From contig JAFGED010000403.1 in NCBI GenBank assembly GCA_016931785.1, positions 1-33,388 of the forward strand: a stretch of DNA of 33,388 nt, given 5' to 3'. The position numbers were made by a program, and so were the translations under genes. The notes beneath the pieces are model-generated. The model saw only the letters and a list, made by a program, of their open reading frames with translations, made no database searches and had not been told where the DNA came from. The stretch comes from Anaerolineae bacterium (GTDB taxonomy: Bacteria > Chloroflexota > Anaerolineae > B4-G1). This document shows, one piece after another, positions 7,436 through 18,087 of this stretch; position 1 is the first letter of the stretch; the number at the start of each line of letters is the position of its first letter.

Positions 7436-8380
7436 TTATCCACCTCCACCCTCAATCTCATCCAGGAACCCCCGCTCCTGAAGACAATCTCTCAACTCGT
7501 CCAACGATTTCTGGCCAAAGTTCCGGATAGTCAACAGTGTATCGTCTCCCAACGCTAACATCTCTAGCACTTCGCCCACACTGGTGATGCCAGTGCGTCT
7601 AAGCGCATTGAACACGCGCACGCTCAGATCGAGTTGCTCGATGGGCACCTCATAGATCTCGCGCGGCAGTCCTTCCTCCTCCTCGGCTGGCTCCTCTTCT
7701 TCAAGAGTGAGCCCGGCGACCAACCGCAGGTGAGCCACCAGATTGCGTGCAGCGTACTTGAGAGAATCCAAAGGCGCCATCCGCCCGTCGGTCCAGACCT
7801 CGACAGTCAAACTGTCATAATTGGTCATCTGGCCCACCCGCGCCCGCTCGACATCAAAAGCAACGCGGCGGACAGGGCTGAATATGGCGTCCACAGGCAG
7901 CTCGCCGATGGGCATCCGCCCGCGTTCGTCGGCTCGCATGTAGCCGCGGCCCTGCTCTACCGCAAACTCGATATCAAGACGGGTTTTGGCGGCGTCGACG
8001 GTGAAGAGATAGAGATCCGGATTCAGAATCTCGATCTCCGGCGGAGCTTTGATGTCGCCCGCGGTCACCGTGCCCGCGCCCTGTACCTGCAGGGACATGC
8101 GCATCGGCTCTTCACCATCCATCTTCAGGCGCAATTGCTTAACCTGAAGGATAACCTGCATCACATCTTCCCGCACACCCGGGATAGTTGCGTACTCGTG
8201 CGCAGTGTCAGAGATGCGGATCGAAACCACCGCTGCACCAGGCAGCGAAGAGAGCAACACCCTTCGGAGTGCATTGCCTAGCGTGACCCCGAAACCGCTC
8301 TCTAGCGGACCGATCACGAACCGGCCATAGGTCTGGGAAATTGCATCTGTCTCAACTTTTGGCAAAACTGGGACTGACAA
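7436..8380 (-). CDS. rpoA: DNA-directed RNA polymerase subunit alpha (TTG start)
   Basis: GRFVIGPLESGFGVTLGNALRRVLLSSLPGAA; alpha-CTD LTIRNFGQKSLDEL; GAGGAGG SD before TTG. Confidence 0.97.
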   Translation of the reverse strand: MSVPVLPKVETDAISQTYGRFVIGPLESGFGVTLGNALRRVLLSSLPGAAVVSIRISDTAHEYATIPGVREDVMQVILQVKQLRLKMDGEEPMRMSLQVQGAGTVTAGDIKAPPEIEILNPDLYLFTVDAAKTRLDIEFAVEQGRGYMRADERGRMPIGELPVDAIFSPVRRVAFDVERARVGQMTNYDSLTVEVWTDGRMAPLDSLKYAARNLVAHLRLVAGLTLEEEEPAEEEEGLPREIYEVPIEQLDLSVRVFNALRRTGITSVGEVLEMLALGDDTLLTIRNFGQKSLDELRDCLQERGFLDEIEGGGG

Positions 8381-8442
8381 GCGTCGCCTCCTCTATATCC
8401 GGCTACCCTCTGATCGACATAAGGAACACGCCGTGAACACCC

Positions 8443-9084
8443 CTAGCGTGAATAATACTCTACAATTAACTGCTCGTCCACCGCCAAATCGATGTCTCCT
8501 CGCCCAGGCGTCTGCACCATTCGGGCCGTCATGTTCTTCACATCCAGGCTCAACCAGGTTGGCACCGCCCCCTCGTCCAACTGCTCTGCACGCTCCTTAA
8601 AGTACTCGCTCTTGCGGCTTCCCGCGCGCACCAAGACCGTGTCCTGGGGACGGACAATGTAAGATGGTACATGCGTGCGATGGCCGTTGACGACAAAGTG
8701 CCCATGCTGTACCAACTGGCGCGCCTGAACCCGCGAGTCGGCAAACCCCAACCGATAGACGACGTTGTCCAATCGGCTCTCTAAAAGCGCGAGCAGATTC
8801 TCGCCGGTAAGTCCCGACCGGCGCTCTGCCTCCCGGAAGTAACGCCTAAACTGGCGCTCTAGCACGCCATAAATACGCCGCACCTTTTGCTTTTCACGTA
8901 ACTGCAACGAATAGTCAGAAGGGCGACGGCGGCGAAACCGGGCCATCCGCCCATGCTCACCGGGCGGATAGTCACGTCCCTGCTCGAACGGGCACTTGGT
9001 CGAGAAACAACGATTGCCCTTCAAGAACAACTTTTCTCCTTCACGACGGCACAGCTTGCAAACCGGGCCGGTATATCTGGCCAT
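8443..9084 (-). CDS. rpsD: 30S ribosomal protein uS4
   Basis: [26 protein letters not shown]...; S4 domain [33 protein letters not shown]. Confidence 0.97.
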   Translation of the reverse strand: MARYTGPVCKLCRREGEKLFLKGNRCFSTKCPFEQGRDYPPGEHGRMARFRRRRPSDYSLQLREKQKVRRIYGVLERQFRRYFREAERRSGLTGENLLALLESRLDNVVYRLGFADSRVQARQLVQHGHFVVNGHRTHVPSYIVRPQDTVLVRAGSRKSEYFKERAEQLDEGAVPTWLSLDVKNMTARMVQTPGRGDIDLAVDEQLIVEYYSR

Positions 9085-9121
9085 ACTTCTCTCCTAATTC
9101 TAATCCTCTGTATGTATCTGG

Positions 9122-9523
9122 CTACACCCGCCGCCTCTTGGGAGGGCGACAACCGTTATGCGGAATTGGGGTCACATCGGTGATAGAACGCACTTTCAAC
9201 CCCGTTGCCTGGATGGAACGAATCGCCGCTTCACGTCCCGGGCCGGGACCCTTCACGAAAACGTCCACCTCGACCATCCCTTCATCCATGGCCTTCCTGG
9301 CCACCTGCCGGGCGGCCTGTCCGGCGGCAAACGGCGTGCTCTTGCGCGACCCTTTGAACCCGACCATCCCGCCACTGGACCAGCCGAGCACGTTACCCTG
9401 CGGATCGGTGATGGTCACGATCGTGTTGTTGAAAGTCGCGTGGACGTGGGCCTGCCCTCGCGGCACGTTCTTCTTCACCCGGCGCTTTACGCGACGGCGA
9501 TCTGCTTCCTGTCTACGAGCCAT
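9122..9523 (-). CDS. rpsK: 30S ribosomal protein uS11
   Basis: [45 protein letters not shown]. Confidence 0.97.
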   Translation of the reverse strand: MARRQEADRRRVKRRVKKNVPRGQAHVHATFNNTIVTITDPQGNVLGWSSGGMVGFKGSRKSTPFAAGQAARQVARKAMDEGMVEVDVFVKGPGPGREAAIRSIQATGLKVRSITDVTPIPHNGCRPPKRRRV

Positions 9524-9535
9524 TCATCCTCCTCA

Positions 9536-9925
9536 CTACTTCTTCTTCATTCCACGCCGACGGCCGCGACCTGCCACCGTCTTCTTGGGGCCGCGCTTCG
9601 TGCGCGCGTTGGTGCGCGTGCGCTGGCCGCGCGCAGGCAGATTGCGGCGGTGACGCAGCCCGCGGTAGCATCCGATGTCAATCAAGCGCCGAATGTTCTG
9701 TTGCACCTCGCGTCGCAGATCACCCTCGACCTGATACTCGCGGTCGATCACCTCACGCAGCGCAGCAACCTCCGCCTCCGTCAGGTCTTTGATCCGCGTA
9801 TCGGGGCTCACGCCGGCCTTTTCGAGAATCTCGCTGCTCATGGCGTGCCCAATACCATAGATGTACGTCAGTCCAACCTCTACCCGCTTATTTCGCGGTA
9901 AGTCTATACCGGCAATACGCGCCAT
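9536..9925 (-). CDS. rpsM: 30S ribosomal protein uS13
   Basis: [30 protein letters not shown]...[24 protein letters not shown]. Confidence 0.97.
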   Translation of the reverse strand: MARIAGIDLPRNKRVEVGLTYIYGIGHAMSSEILEKAGVSPDTRIKDLTEAEVAALREVIDREYQVEGDLRREVQQNIRRLIDIGCYRGLRHRRNLPARGQRTRTNARTKRGPKKTVAGRGRRRGMKKK

Positions 9926-9937
9926 ACGTCTTCTCCT

Positions 9938-10051
9938 CTATCCCTGTCGCTGCTTGTGCTTTGGATTCTCACAAATCACGCGCACCACACCACGCCGCCG
10001 AATGACCTTGCACTTTGGACAGCGCCGCTTCACAGAAGGCGATACTCTCAT
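9938..10051 (-). CDS. rpmJ: 50S ribosomal protein bL36 (below the ORF-track length cutoff)
   Basis: Manual minus-strand translation [37 protein letters not shown], 37 aa. Confidence 0.95.
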   Translation of the reverse strand: MRVSPSVKRRCPKCKVIRRRGVVRVICENPKHKQRQG

Positions 10052-10099
10052 TTTACCACACCTCCCCAAACTCACCTACAAATGTCAGGCTCTCTCGTA

Positions 10100-10867
10100 C
10101 TAGGCTTCCCGACGTGTCAAAATCTCTGCTTCACCATCAGTGATAGCGATCGTATGCTCGAAGTGAGCATTCAGTTTCCCATCACACGACACCACAGCCC
10201 AATGATCGTCCAGCGTCCGGACGTGCCGCGCGCCGACCAACACCATCGGTTCCAGCGCAATGGTCATTCCCTTGCGCAGGCGCACACCCTGTCCCCGGAG
10301 GCCATGGTTAGGCACCTGGGGCTCCTCGTGCATCTTCCGGCCGATACCGTGACCGGTGTACTCACGCACGACGTTGTACCCATGCCCCTCTACGTAAGCC
10401 TGAATGGCAGCGGATACATCGCCGGAGCGGTAGCCCGCCTTAGCAGCAGCGATACCTTCGTAGAGCGCAGCCTCAGTCACCTCCAACAGCCTCTGAGCAT
10501 CCGGGCTGATCTCTCCCACCGGCAGTGTGATCGCCGCATCCCCGTGGTAACCGTCCAGAATGGCCCCTACGTCTATACTGACAATATCCCCTTCTTGCAG
10601 CACCCGCGGGCCGGGAATGCCGTGCACCAGCTCCTCATTCACCGACGCGCAGATGCTGGCCGGGAAAGGATGCACACTGCCGGGGGGATACCCCAGAAAC
10701 GACGGGATCGCATTGTGCCCGCGGATGATCGACTCTGCTGTCTCGTTCAACATCGCCGTCGTCACGCCTGGCGCAACCTGTTCCCGCATCGTATCAAGCA
10801 CCTCGGCCACGACCTGGCCGGCACGGTGCATCTTTTTAATCTCGGCTGCTGACTTTAGGACGATCAA
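10100..10867 (-). CDS. map: type I methionine aminopeptidase
   Basis: MIVLKSAAEIKKMHRAGQVVAEVLD..., GDIVSIDVGAILDGYHGDAA, GHGIGRKMHEEPQVPN. Confidence 0.97.
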   Translation of the reverse strand: MIVLKSAAEIKKMHRAGQVVAEVLDTMREQVAPGVTTAMLNETAESIIRGHNAIPSFLGYPPGSVHPFPASICASVNEELVHGIPGPRVLQEGDIVSIDVGAILDGYHGDAAITLPVGEISPDAQRLLEVTEAALYEGIAAAKAGYRSGDVSAAIQAYVEGHGYNVVREYTGHGIGRKMHEEPQVPNHGLRGQGVRLRKGMTIALEPMVLVGARHVRTLDDHWAVVSCDGKLNAHFEHTIAITDGEAEILTRREA

Positions 10868-10869
10868 CG

Positions 10870-11529
10870 CTATTTCCCAGCCATTTCCAAGACCACTCGC
10901 AGGCTGGCCTGCACGGCCTCAATCGCCTGCTTGCCATCGACCTCGACCAACAAGCCCTTGGCGAAATAATACCCGATCAAGGGCGACGTCTCTTTATGGT
11001 ATGTGTAAAGCCGGTTGCGCACCGTCTCTGTATTATCATCATCCCGCTGATACAACTCGCCGCCGCAAACATCACACACACCCTCGACAGCGGGCGGGTT
11101 GAATACCAAGTTATACACAGCCCCGCAGTTCCGGCAAACCCGGCGGGCCGTCAGCCGCTTGACGATTTCCTCGTCCGCCACCTGAACCAGGGGCACGACC
11201 GTCACGCTTTGCCCGCGCTCAGATAGCGCGCCGTCCAACGCGGCAGCTTGGCTCAACGTCCGCGGGAAGCCATCCAAGATGACCCCCTCCTGGCAATCAG
11301 GCCGGCCGATGCGCTCGACCACCATACCCACCGTCACATCATCGGGCACGAGATCGCCGCGGTCCATGTATCCCTTGGCGAGCAATCCCAACTCCGTCTT
11401 CCGCCCTAGATGATCGCGGAAAAGATCCCCACTCGACACGTGAGGGATGTTCAGGTCTTTGGCCAGCAGCTTGGCCTGCGTCCCTTTCCCAGCGCCCGGC
11501 GGTCCCAGCATCACGACGAAAATACCCAT
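10870..11529 (-). CDS. adk: adenylate kinase (zinc-lid type)
   Basis: GPPGAGKGTQAKLLAKDLNIPHVSSGDLFR; lid CRNCGAVYN...CDVCG. Confidence 0.97.
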   Translation of the reverse strand: MGIFVVMLGPPGAGKGTQAKLLAKDLNIPHVSSGDLFRDHLGRKTELGLLAKGYMDRGDLVPDDVTVGMVVERIGRPDCQEGVILDGFPRTLSQAAALDGALSERGQSVTVVPLVQVADEEIVKRLTARRVCRNCGAVYNLVFNPPAVEGVCDVCGGELYQRDDDNTETVRNRLYTYHKETSPLIGYYFAKGLLVEVDGKQAIEAVQASLRVVLEMAGK

Positions 11530-11543
11530 GGCGTCGGCCTCTA

Positions 11544-12893
11544 TTAAATGAATCCCTCGTAGTGCCGCATCAAGAGCTGGGCTTCCAACTGGCGCATCGT
11601 ATCAAGCACCGTGCCGACTACGATGATCAAGCCAGAGGCCGTGATGAGCAGTGCGTTCGTCCGTATTTGGAGAGTACTATAAAGAACCACGTCCGTGACG
11701 AGAGGCAACACCGCCACAGCACCCAGGAATACCGCTCCCACCAACGTGATCCGCCTATAAACGGAGTTGATAAAGTCAGCCGTCTTTTTGCCCGGCCGGA
11801 TGCCCGGGATAAAGCCTCCCTGTCGCTTCAAGGCATTGGGCAGGTCCTGCTGCTGCACCATCACGTCGGTATAGAAATATGTGAAACCGACGACCGCAGC
11901 AAAATAGAGAGGGATATACCACGCACTCTGCCCCGGTGTAAAGAAGCTGATCACCCCACTGGCAAACTGCCCCACCGACTCGTTATTGACAAAGAACTGA
12001 GCCACGATCCCTGGAAAGGTCAGAATAGCCTGCGCGAAAATCAGCGGGATCATGCCGACCGTGTTGACCCGCAATGGGATGTGGGTGCTCCCACCGCCAT
12101 ACATCTTCATGCCCCGCATGCGCTTGCCATACTGCACCGGGATGCGCCGCTGCCCCTCCTGTACCACGACGATCACAAACATCGTGATAGCCATGATCGC
12201 CAGGATAATGCTCAACAACAACACGCTGATGCCCCCAGACGGGTCCTTATCCAACCCCTGAGACCAGAGAGAGACGATATTCTGCGGGACACCAGATACA
12301 ACACCACCAAAGATAATCAACGAAATACCGTTGCCAATACCTTGCTCCGAGATTAACTCGCCCAACCACATCGCGATCATCGTGCCTGCCACCATCGACA
12401 GCAAAACTGTGACGGTAGGCAGGATATTCTCCACCGCCGTAAAACCAAAGTTGGGCAAGATCTTGACACTGTACGACGAGTTGATGAGCTGAATCGATCC
12501 ATAGCTCTGCAACATCGATAGTGGAATAGTGACGTAATAGATGAGGCGGTTAAGCTTGCGCTGGCCCGATTCCCCCTCCGCCGCCAGACGCTCCAGCGCC
12601 GGAACGATAGGCTGTAACAGTTGGACGATGAGTTGAGCCGTGATGTAGGACTGCACACCGTTCGCCATCACCGAAAAGCGCTCGATCGCTCCGCCGGAAA
12701 GCATATTCAACACGTTAAAGAACTGGCCCGCCCCGGTAGTCTGCGCCAGGAAATCCGCCAGCGCTTCCTGATCCACCCCTGGCACAGGCAGCAAGATCAC
12801 CGCCAGCCGGTAGATAATGAGAATCAACACCGTGTAGAGCAACTTGCGCCGCAGATCGGGCAAAGTCAGCGCATTCCGCAGGGCCTGTATCAT
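11544..12893 (-). CDS. secY: preprotein translocase subunit SecY
   Basis: LRRKLLYTVLILIIYRLAVILLPVPGVD..., multi-TM, RFSVMANGVQSYITAQLIVQLL. Confidence 0.97.
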   Translation of the reverse strand: MIQALRNALTLPDLRRKLLYTVLILIIYRLAVILLPVPGVDQEALADFLAQTTGAGQFFNVLNMLSGGAIERFSVMANGVQSYITAQLIVQLLQPIVPALERLAAEGESGQRKLNRLIYYVTIPLSMLQSYGSIQLINSSYSVKILPNFGFTAVENILPTVTVLLSMVAGTMIAMWLGELISEQGIGNGISLIIFGGVVSGVPQNIVSLWSQGLDKDPSGGISVLLLSIILAIMAITMFVIVVVQEGQRRIPVQYGKRMRGMKMYGGGSTHIPLRVNTVGMIPLIFAQAILTFPGIVAQFFVNNESVGQFASGVISFFTPGQSAWYIPLYFAAVVGFTYFYTDVMVQQQDLPNALKRQGGFIPGIRPGKKTADFINSVYRRITLVGAVFLGAVAVLPLVTDVVLYSTLQIRTNALLITASGLIIVVGTVLDTMRQLEAQLLMRHYEGFI

Positions 12894-12930
12894 CGATTCA
12901 CCCCCAACCCGTCACTGATCGACAAACGTC

Positions 12931-13410
12931 CTACCGTGTCCGATAACCACCCCGCCGCCAGGGCAACTCCTCCACCGTACCCCCGGCGGCCTCGATCTTT
13001 TCCTTGGCGCTGACCGAGAAACGATGCGCCTTCACTTGCAGCGATTTGGTCAGCTCACCACGCCCCAAGATCACCACCAACTCGTCCGCGCTCTTGATGA
13101 TACCCGCGTCGACCAGAGCTTCCGGCGTGACCTCAGATCCTTTCCTGAAACCGGCCAGCCGCTCTATGTTCACCGGCGTGAACTCCACGCGCCACGGATC
13201 ACGGAACCCCACACCCCGTGCAAACGGGAGCTTGCGCACGAGTGGCAACTGACCGCCCTCAAAGTAGGGCTTGACGCCGCCACCGCTGCGCGCGTTTTGC
13301 CCCTTGATACCACGCCCGGCAGTCTTGCCCTGACCGGCCGCGGGGCCACGCCCCACACGCTTGCCCTTCTTGACCGCATTTTCAGCAGGCTTCAGATCGT
13401 GTAACTTCAC
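12931..13410 (-). CDS. rplO: 50S ribosomal protein uL15 (probable GTG start)
   Basis: KLHDLKPAENAVKKGKRVGRGPAAGQGKTAGRGIKGQNARSGG; GGGGGAG SD before GTG 13410 (ORF track starts at 13437). Confidence 0.93.
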   Translation of the reverse strand: MKLHDLKPAENAVKKGKRVGRGPAAGQGKTAGRGIKGQNARSGGGVKPYFEGGQLPLVRKLPFARGVGFRDPWRVEFTPVNIERLAGFRKGSEVTPEALVDAGIIKSADELVVILGRGELTKSLQVKAHRFSVSAKEKIEAAGGTVEELPWRRGGYRTR

Positions 13411-13420
13411 CGCTCTCCCC

Positions 13421-13633
13421 CTACCCAACTTCCTCAACCATCACCAGGTGACTCACCTTGGCGACCATCCCGCGAACGGCAGGCGTATCCTTCTGCTCCA
13501 CCGACTGATGCATCCGGCGCAAACCCAGCGCCTGCAGCGTTCGCTTCTGTTTATATGACTGCCCGATCATGCTCTTGACCAGCGTGACGCGCAGACACTT
13601 TTCCTTCTTTTCAGCCTTTTTCGCGGCACTCAT
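13421..13633 (-). CDS. rpmD: 50S ribosomal protein uL30
   Basis: [59 protein letters not shown] 13633 in ATGA overlap with the rpsE stop. Confidence 0.93.
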   Translation of the reverse strand: MSAAKKAEKKEKCLRVTLVKSMIGQSYKQKRTLQALGLRRMHQSVEQKDTPAVRGMVAKVSHLVMVEEVG

Positions 13634-14169
13634 TTCTCCCGCCTCCAGAACGGCATTACCTTGACCGCAGGCACGCCTCGTTCGCGAGCCATCTCCTCCA
13701 CACGGCGCAGCTGCCCCAGGGCATCCATCGTCGCCCGCACCACGTTCAGGACGTTGGAGCTGCCTCGCGACTTGGTGAGCACGTCGTGCACGCCCGCGGC
13801 CTCCAAGACGGCGCGAACGCCGCCTCCTGCGATCACGCCCGCGCCGGGAGCAGCGGGCTTGAGAAGCACATCTGCACCGCCGCAATGCCCGGTCACCTCG
13901 TGCGGAACCGTGGCCTGGACCAATGCGACGGGATGCATATCACGTCGCGCTCGCTCGGTCGCCTTGCGAATCGCGTCGGGCACGCCACGCGCCTTGCCGA
14001 CCCCAATCCCAACCTGACCACGGTTATCGCCCACCACCGCCGTTACGCGAAAGTTAAAGTGACGACCACCCTTGACGACCTTCGCAACTCGCGTGATGTC
14101 GATGACGCGCTCGTCCAGCTCATCTCGCTCTTCGAAAACCTCACGATCTCGTACGTTCCCTCTGGCCAT
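13630..14169 (-). CDS. rpsE: 30S ribosomal protein uS5
   Basis: [40 protein letters not shown] before ATG 14169. Confidence 0.96.
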   Translation of the reverse strand: MARGNVRDREVFEERDELDERVIDITRVAKVVKGGRHFNFRVTAVVGDNRGQVGIGVGKARGVPDAIRKATERARRDMHPVALVQATVPHEVTGHCGGADVLLKPAAPGAGVIAGGGVRAVLEAAGVHDVLTKSRGSSNVLNVVRATMDALGQLRRVEEMARERGVPAVKVMPFWRREK

Positions 14170-14179
14170 TCTGCCTCCG

Positions 14180-14545
14180 TTAAAACTCGAGCCCACTCTC
14201 ACGAGCCGCGTCCGCCAAGGCTTTCACACGACCGTGATACTTGTACCCACCCCGATCAAAGATCACCCGCTTGATACCCTGGCCCAGTGCGCGCTCTGCC
14301 AAAACCTTGCCTACCACGCGCGCCTGATCGGTCTTTGCCAGTCCCTTGAGCTGCTTCTTCACCTCCGGGTCAACAGTCGAAGCGGAAACCAGCGTGTGCC
14401 CCTTGCTGTCGTCAACCACCTGAGCATAGATATGGTGCAAACTACGAAATACGTTCAGCCGCGGGCGCTCCGGTGTGCCAACCACGTTCCTTCGCACACG
14501 CCTGTGTCGCCGCAGACGGCTCATTTGACGATCAATCTCTGGCAT
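14180..14545 (-). CDS. rplR: 50S ribosomal protein uL18
   Basis: [59 protein letters not shown]. Confidence 0.96.
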   Translation of the reverse strand: MPEIDRQMSRLRRHRRVRRNVVGTPERPRLNVFRSLHHIYAQVVDDSKGHTLVSASTVDPEVKKQLKGLAKTDQARVVGKVLAERALGQGIKRVIFDRGGYKYHGRVKALADAARESGLEF

Positions 14546-14577
14546 AGTAAAAACCTCAACCTCAGCTTGTCAATACT

Positions 14578-15126
14578 CTAGGCAATCTTGCCAGCCTTGC
14601 CAGCCTTGTGCCGGACGTGCTCACCAACGTAGCGAATCCCCTTGCCCTTATAAGGCTCCGGCGGCCGCCAAGCGCGAATCTCCGCTGCTACCTGACCGAC
14701 CAACTCCTTATCGGCCCCATCCACCGTGATCACTTTTGTGCGGGAATCAACCTCGAACTTGATCCCCTCTGGCGGGGCGATGCGCACATTGTGAGAAAAA
14801 CCCAATTGCAGCAGCAAACTCTGATCACCCTGCAAATCGACCCGATACCCCACACCCTGCACTTCCAACTGCTTTTGGAAACCCTGCGTCACACCGATCA
14901 CCATGTTATTCAGCAGCGCCCGCGTCAAACCGTGCAGCGCCCTGTGATGCCGCTGATCGGTTGGGCGACGCACTAGCAACTGACCATCCTCGACCGCCAC
15001 CTCCATATCAGGGTGGAAATCACGAGAAAGGGTGCCCTTGGGCCCCTTGACTATCACATGGTTACCCTTGATATCAACACTCACTCCCTCTTGCAGAGAG
15101 ATAGGCATACGACCAATCCGTGACAT
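14578..15126 (-). CDS. rplF: 50S ribosomal protein uL6
   Basis: MSRIGRMPISLQEGVSVDIKGNHVIVKGPKGTLSR; PEPYKGKGIRYVGEHVRHKAGKAGK; internal ATG at 15126. Confidence 0.96.
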   Translation of the reverse strand: MSRIGRMPISLQEGVSVDIKGNHVIVKGPKGTLSRDFHPDMEVAVEDGQLLVRRPTDQRHHRALHGLTRALLNNMVIGVTQGFQKQLEVQGVGYRVDLQGDQSLLLQLGFSHNVRIAPPEGIKFEVDSRTKVITVDGADKELVGQVAAEIRAWRPPEPYKGKGIRYVGEHVRHKAGKAGKIA

Positions 15127-15139
15127 TACGCGCCTCCAC

Positions 15140-15547
15140 CTACCACACGTAGCACAGCACTTCGCCGCCCACACCCAGACGACGGGCTTGCTGACCAGTC
15201 AACACCCCCTTGGGCGTTGAGAGAATAGCGACCCCCATACCACTCCGCACCCACGGTATCTCCGAGACACGTGTGTACACACGCCGCCCGGGCATGCTCA
15301 CGCGCTTCAGCCCAGCGATGACCGGGTGACGATCTTTCCACTCACCAAAGTATTTGATCTTTATCATCAACTGTGGCTGGGGACGATCGGCCGTCACATG
15401 GTAATCTTCTATGAATCCCTCGTCCTTCAGAATCTTGGCGATCGCCACCTTGATCTTGGACGAAGGCATACTTACGCTCGAGTGATTCACCGCCTGCGCA
15501 TTGCGAATACGCGCTAACATATCGGCTATAGGATCGGATGTCGTCAT
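15140..15547 (-). CDS. rpsH: 30S ribosomal protein uS8
   Basis: [42 protein letters not shown]. Confidence 0.97.
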   Translation of the reverse strand: MTTSDPIADMLARIRNAQAVNHSSVSMPSSKIKVAIAKILKDEGFIEDYHVTADRPQPQLMIKIKYFGEWKDRHPVIAGLKRVSMPGRRVYTRVSEIPWVRSGMGVAILSTPKGVLTGQQARRLGVGGEVLCYVW

Positions 15548-15571
15548 CTGATAAGACCTCTTGTATTTTCC

Positions 15572-15754
15572 TTACCAACTCGATTTTACTACACCGGGGA
15601 TTTCTCCCCGCAAGGCCAGCTCGCGGAAACAAATGCGGCACATTTGAAAGCGGCGGATATAACCCCGCGGTCGGCCACATATCTTGCAGCGATTGCGCAC
15701 TTGCACCTTGTACTCACGTCGTGTCTCTCGAATTGGCATGCATGTTTTCGCCAT
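15572..15754 (-). CDS. rpsN: 30S ribosomal protein uS14, zinc-binding type Z
   Basis: [41 protein letters not shown]. Confidence 0.96.
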   Translation of the reverse strand: MAKTCMPIRETRREYKVQVRNRCKICGRPRGYIRRFQMCRICFRELALRGEIPGVVKSSW

Positions 15755-15794
15755 ACTTTACTTCCCCTATTCCAGGTCACCAGTCTCCGCGAGG

Positions 15795-16340
15795 CTATTG
15801 GCCCCGACGGCGGAACGGCATCCCCAGCAACTCTAAAAGCCGCCGCCCTTCTTCATCCGTATTGGCAGTAGTCACAATACAGATCTCCATACCACGCACT
15901 TTGTCAATTGAATCGTAGCTGATCTCGGGAAACATCAACTGCTCGCGCAACCCAAGTGTAAAGTTCCCGTGCCCATCCAGAGTGTCAGAAACACCTCGGA
16001 AGTCACGCTGACGAGGCAAAGCCACGTTGCACAACCTGTCCAGAAACGCCCACATGCGCTCCCCACGCAGCGTTACCTTGACGCCGATTGCCCGCCCCTC
16101 GCGCAGTTTGAAACTGGCGATGGACTTGCGCGCCCGTGTGATCACCGGATGCTGTCCGGTGATAGTCGCCACATCCTGCACCGCGTGATCCAGGGCCTTG
16201 GCGTCATCCAATGCCTCACCCACCCCTACATTGACGACGATCTTTTGCAGGCGCGGTGCCTCCATGATATTCTGGTATCCGAATTCTTCTATCAACGCGG
16301 GCCGCGTTTCTTCGTAATAAAGCTTTTGCAGACGTTGCAT
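15795..16340 (-). CDS. rplE: 50S ribosomal protein uL5
   Basis: [58 protein letters not shown]. Confidence 0.97.
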   Translation of the reverse strand: MQRLQKLYYEETRPALIEEFGYQNIMEAPRLQKIVVNVGVGEALDDAKALDHAVQDVATITGQHPVITRARKSIASFKLREGRAIGVKVTLRGERMWAFLDRLCNVALPRQRDFRGVSDTLDGHGNFTLGLREQLMFPEISYDSIDKVRGMEICIVTTANTDEEGRRLLELLGMPFRRRGQ

Positions 16341-16368
16341 CAGTTCGCCTTCCTACCTTGACCTAAAT

Positions 16369-16695
16369 CTAGCCGACGACCTCGCCACATGTTTTGCACA
16401 CCCGCACCTTTTGCCCATCTTCATCCAGGGTAAACCCTACACGCGTGGGCTCATCACAGCGCGGGCATACCAGCATCACGTTGGAGATATCGATAGGAGC
16501 CTCAAATTCGATGATACCGGCCTGAACCTCACCACGTCCGGCCCGGACAGCGCGCTGGTGCTTCTTCACGACATTGACGCCGGCAACAACGATCCGATCC
16601 TTCCTCGGCAGCACGCGCTGCACAGTCCCTCGCGCGCCCAGGTCTTCGCCTGAAATGATCTCTACTGTATCGCCCTTCTTAATCTGATTGCCCAC
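16369..16695 (-). CDS. rplX: 50S ribosomal protein uL24 with C-terminal CxxC zinc ribbon
   Basis: IKKGDTVEIISGEDLGARGTVQRVLPRKDRIVVAGVNVVKKH; VCPRC...VCKTC. Confidence 0.96.
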   Translation of the reverse strand: MGNQIKKGDTVEIISGEDLGARGTVQRVLPRKDRIVVAGVNVVKKHQRAVRAGRGEVQAGIIEFEAPIDISNVMLVCPRCDEPTRVGFTLDEDGQKVRVCKTCGEVVG

Positions 16696-16718
16696 CTAAA
16701 TACTCCTACGACCCTAAC

Positions 16719-17090
16719 CTAAAGCACCTCGGGAGCCAGCGAGACGATTTTCATGAAACCCTTCTCTCGCAGCTCTCGAGCTACAGGCCCAAAAATGCGC
16801 GTGCCCTTTGGATTCATAGTCTGTCCATCCAAAAGCACCACTGCGTTATCGTCAAAACGGATGGTGGAGCCATCAAGGCGACGGTACTCTTTGGCTGTGC
16901 GAACGATCACACCCCGTGTCACTTCCCCCTTCTTCACTTGGGCAGTCGGAGTGGACTGTTTCACCGTCACCACGACAATATCGCCCACCCTGCCATACCG
17001 CCTTCTTGACCCACCCATGATGCGTATGACCAGGGCCTCTCGCGCCCCTGTGTTGTCGGCCACTTTTAGATGGCTCTCCTGCTGAATCAT
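16719..17090 (-). CDS. rplN: 50S ribosomal protein uL14
   Basis: [27 protein letters not shown]. Confidence 0.97.
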   Translation of the reverse strand: MIQQESHLKVADNTGAREALVIRIMGGSRRRYGRVGDIVVVTVKQSTPTAQVKKGEVTRGVIVRTAKEYRRLDGSTIRFDDNAVVLLDGQTMNPKGTRIFGPVARELREKGFMKIVSLAPEVL

Positions 17091-17380
17091 TGCTCGACCT
17101 CCAACACCCCAGGCGCAAGCTCCGGCAACTCCTCAGCATGCTTCACGATCTCTTCCACCTGCCACCGCTTCTCGCGGCTCAAAGGCCGTGATTCCACAAT
17201 GCGCACCAAATCGCCCACATGGCAACCGTTCTGTTCGTCGTGAGCCTTGTACTTTTTCCGCACACGCAACACCTTGCCGTACCGAGAATGGCGCGCCACC
17301 CTCTCGACCTGTACCACCACCGTCTTGTCCATCTTGTCACTTATCACGTGACGCGTCAGCCGCTTACGCCGTTCTTTCAC
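17087..17380 (-). CDS. rpsQ: 30S ribosomal protein uS17
   Basis: [47 protein letters not shown]; 4-nt overlaps with both neighbours. Confidence 0.96.
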   Translation of the reverse strand: MKERRKRLTRHVISDKMDKTVVVQVERVARHSRYGKVLRVRKKYKAHDEQNGCHVGDLVRIVESRPLSREKRWQVEEIVKHAEELPELAPGVLEVEQ

Positions 17381-17604
17381 TGTGCCTCGCCTCCCTCAAC
17401 CTCGATCAACTCGGCGCCCAATTCACGCTCACGAAGAATCGTCTTCATTTGAGCGATGTGACGTTTCACAGCCCTTAGCTGATTGGTATCAGCTAGGCGG
17501 CCCGAAGCTTCATCGCGACGCAGGGCAAAGAGTTGCCGGTAGGCATCATCTAACCGCTCCTGCATTTCCTCTGTAGTCCAAGTGCGAATCTCACGTGCTT
17601 GCAT
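17377..17604 (-). CDS. rpmC: 50S ribosomal protein uL29
   Basis: [61 protein letters not shown]. Confidence 0.95.
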   Translation of the reverse strand: MQAREIRTWTTEEMQERLDDAYRQLFALRRDEASGRLADTNQLRAVKRHIAQMKTILRERELGAELIEVEGGEAQ

Positions 17605-17615
17605 ATGACTCAGTC

Positions 17616-18041
17616 CTATTCCTCAGCAGAAACTCCCTCACGCCTGACAAACTGGCATTTGATGGGTAACTTGTGGGCAGCCAAGCGCATCGCCTCACGC
17701 GCCGATTCTTCAGTGACGCCGCTCAGCTCAAACATGACCCGACCAGGCTTGACCACAGCTACGTAGTGATCCACCGCCCCCTTGCCTTTACCCATACGGG
17801 TCTCGGCAGGCTTGGCCGTAACCGGCTTGTCGGGGAAGACGCGGATCCAATACTTTCCGCGCCGCCGCACGAAACGCACGATAGCCCGTCGTGCCGCTTC
17901 AATCTGACGCGCCGTGACCCAAGCGGGCTCTAGCGCCTGCAATCCAAAATCTCCGAAGGCGACCGTCGTCCCGCGAGTGGCCTGCCCCTTCATCCGGCCA
18001 CGAAACTGCTTGCGATACTTTGCCCGCTTTGGTTGTAACAT
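17616..18041 (-). CDS. rplP: 50S ribosomal protein uL16
   Basis: [54 protein letters not shown]. Confidence 0.97.
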   Translation of the reverse strand: MLQPKRAKYRKQFRGRMKGQATRGTTVAFGDFGLQALEPAWVTARQIEAARRAIVRFVRRRGKYWIRVFPDKPVTAKPAETRMGKGKGAVDHYVAVVKPGRVMFELSGVTEESAREAMRLAAHKLPIKCQFVRREGVSAEE

Positions 18042-18087
18042 TCCCTTGCTCCCCTACCTAATCCGGCTCAAATGTCCCAGTTGCACC

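Noticed and set aside
9956-10852. 298-aa plus-strand ORF antisense to rpmJ/map
   Set aside because: Antisense of map; no plausible protein features
16369-16695. CxxC zinc ribbon at the C-terminus of uL24 as a novelty
   Set aside because: C-terminal CxxC pairs occur in uL24 of many bacteria; considered ordinary
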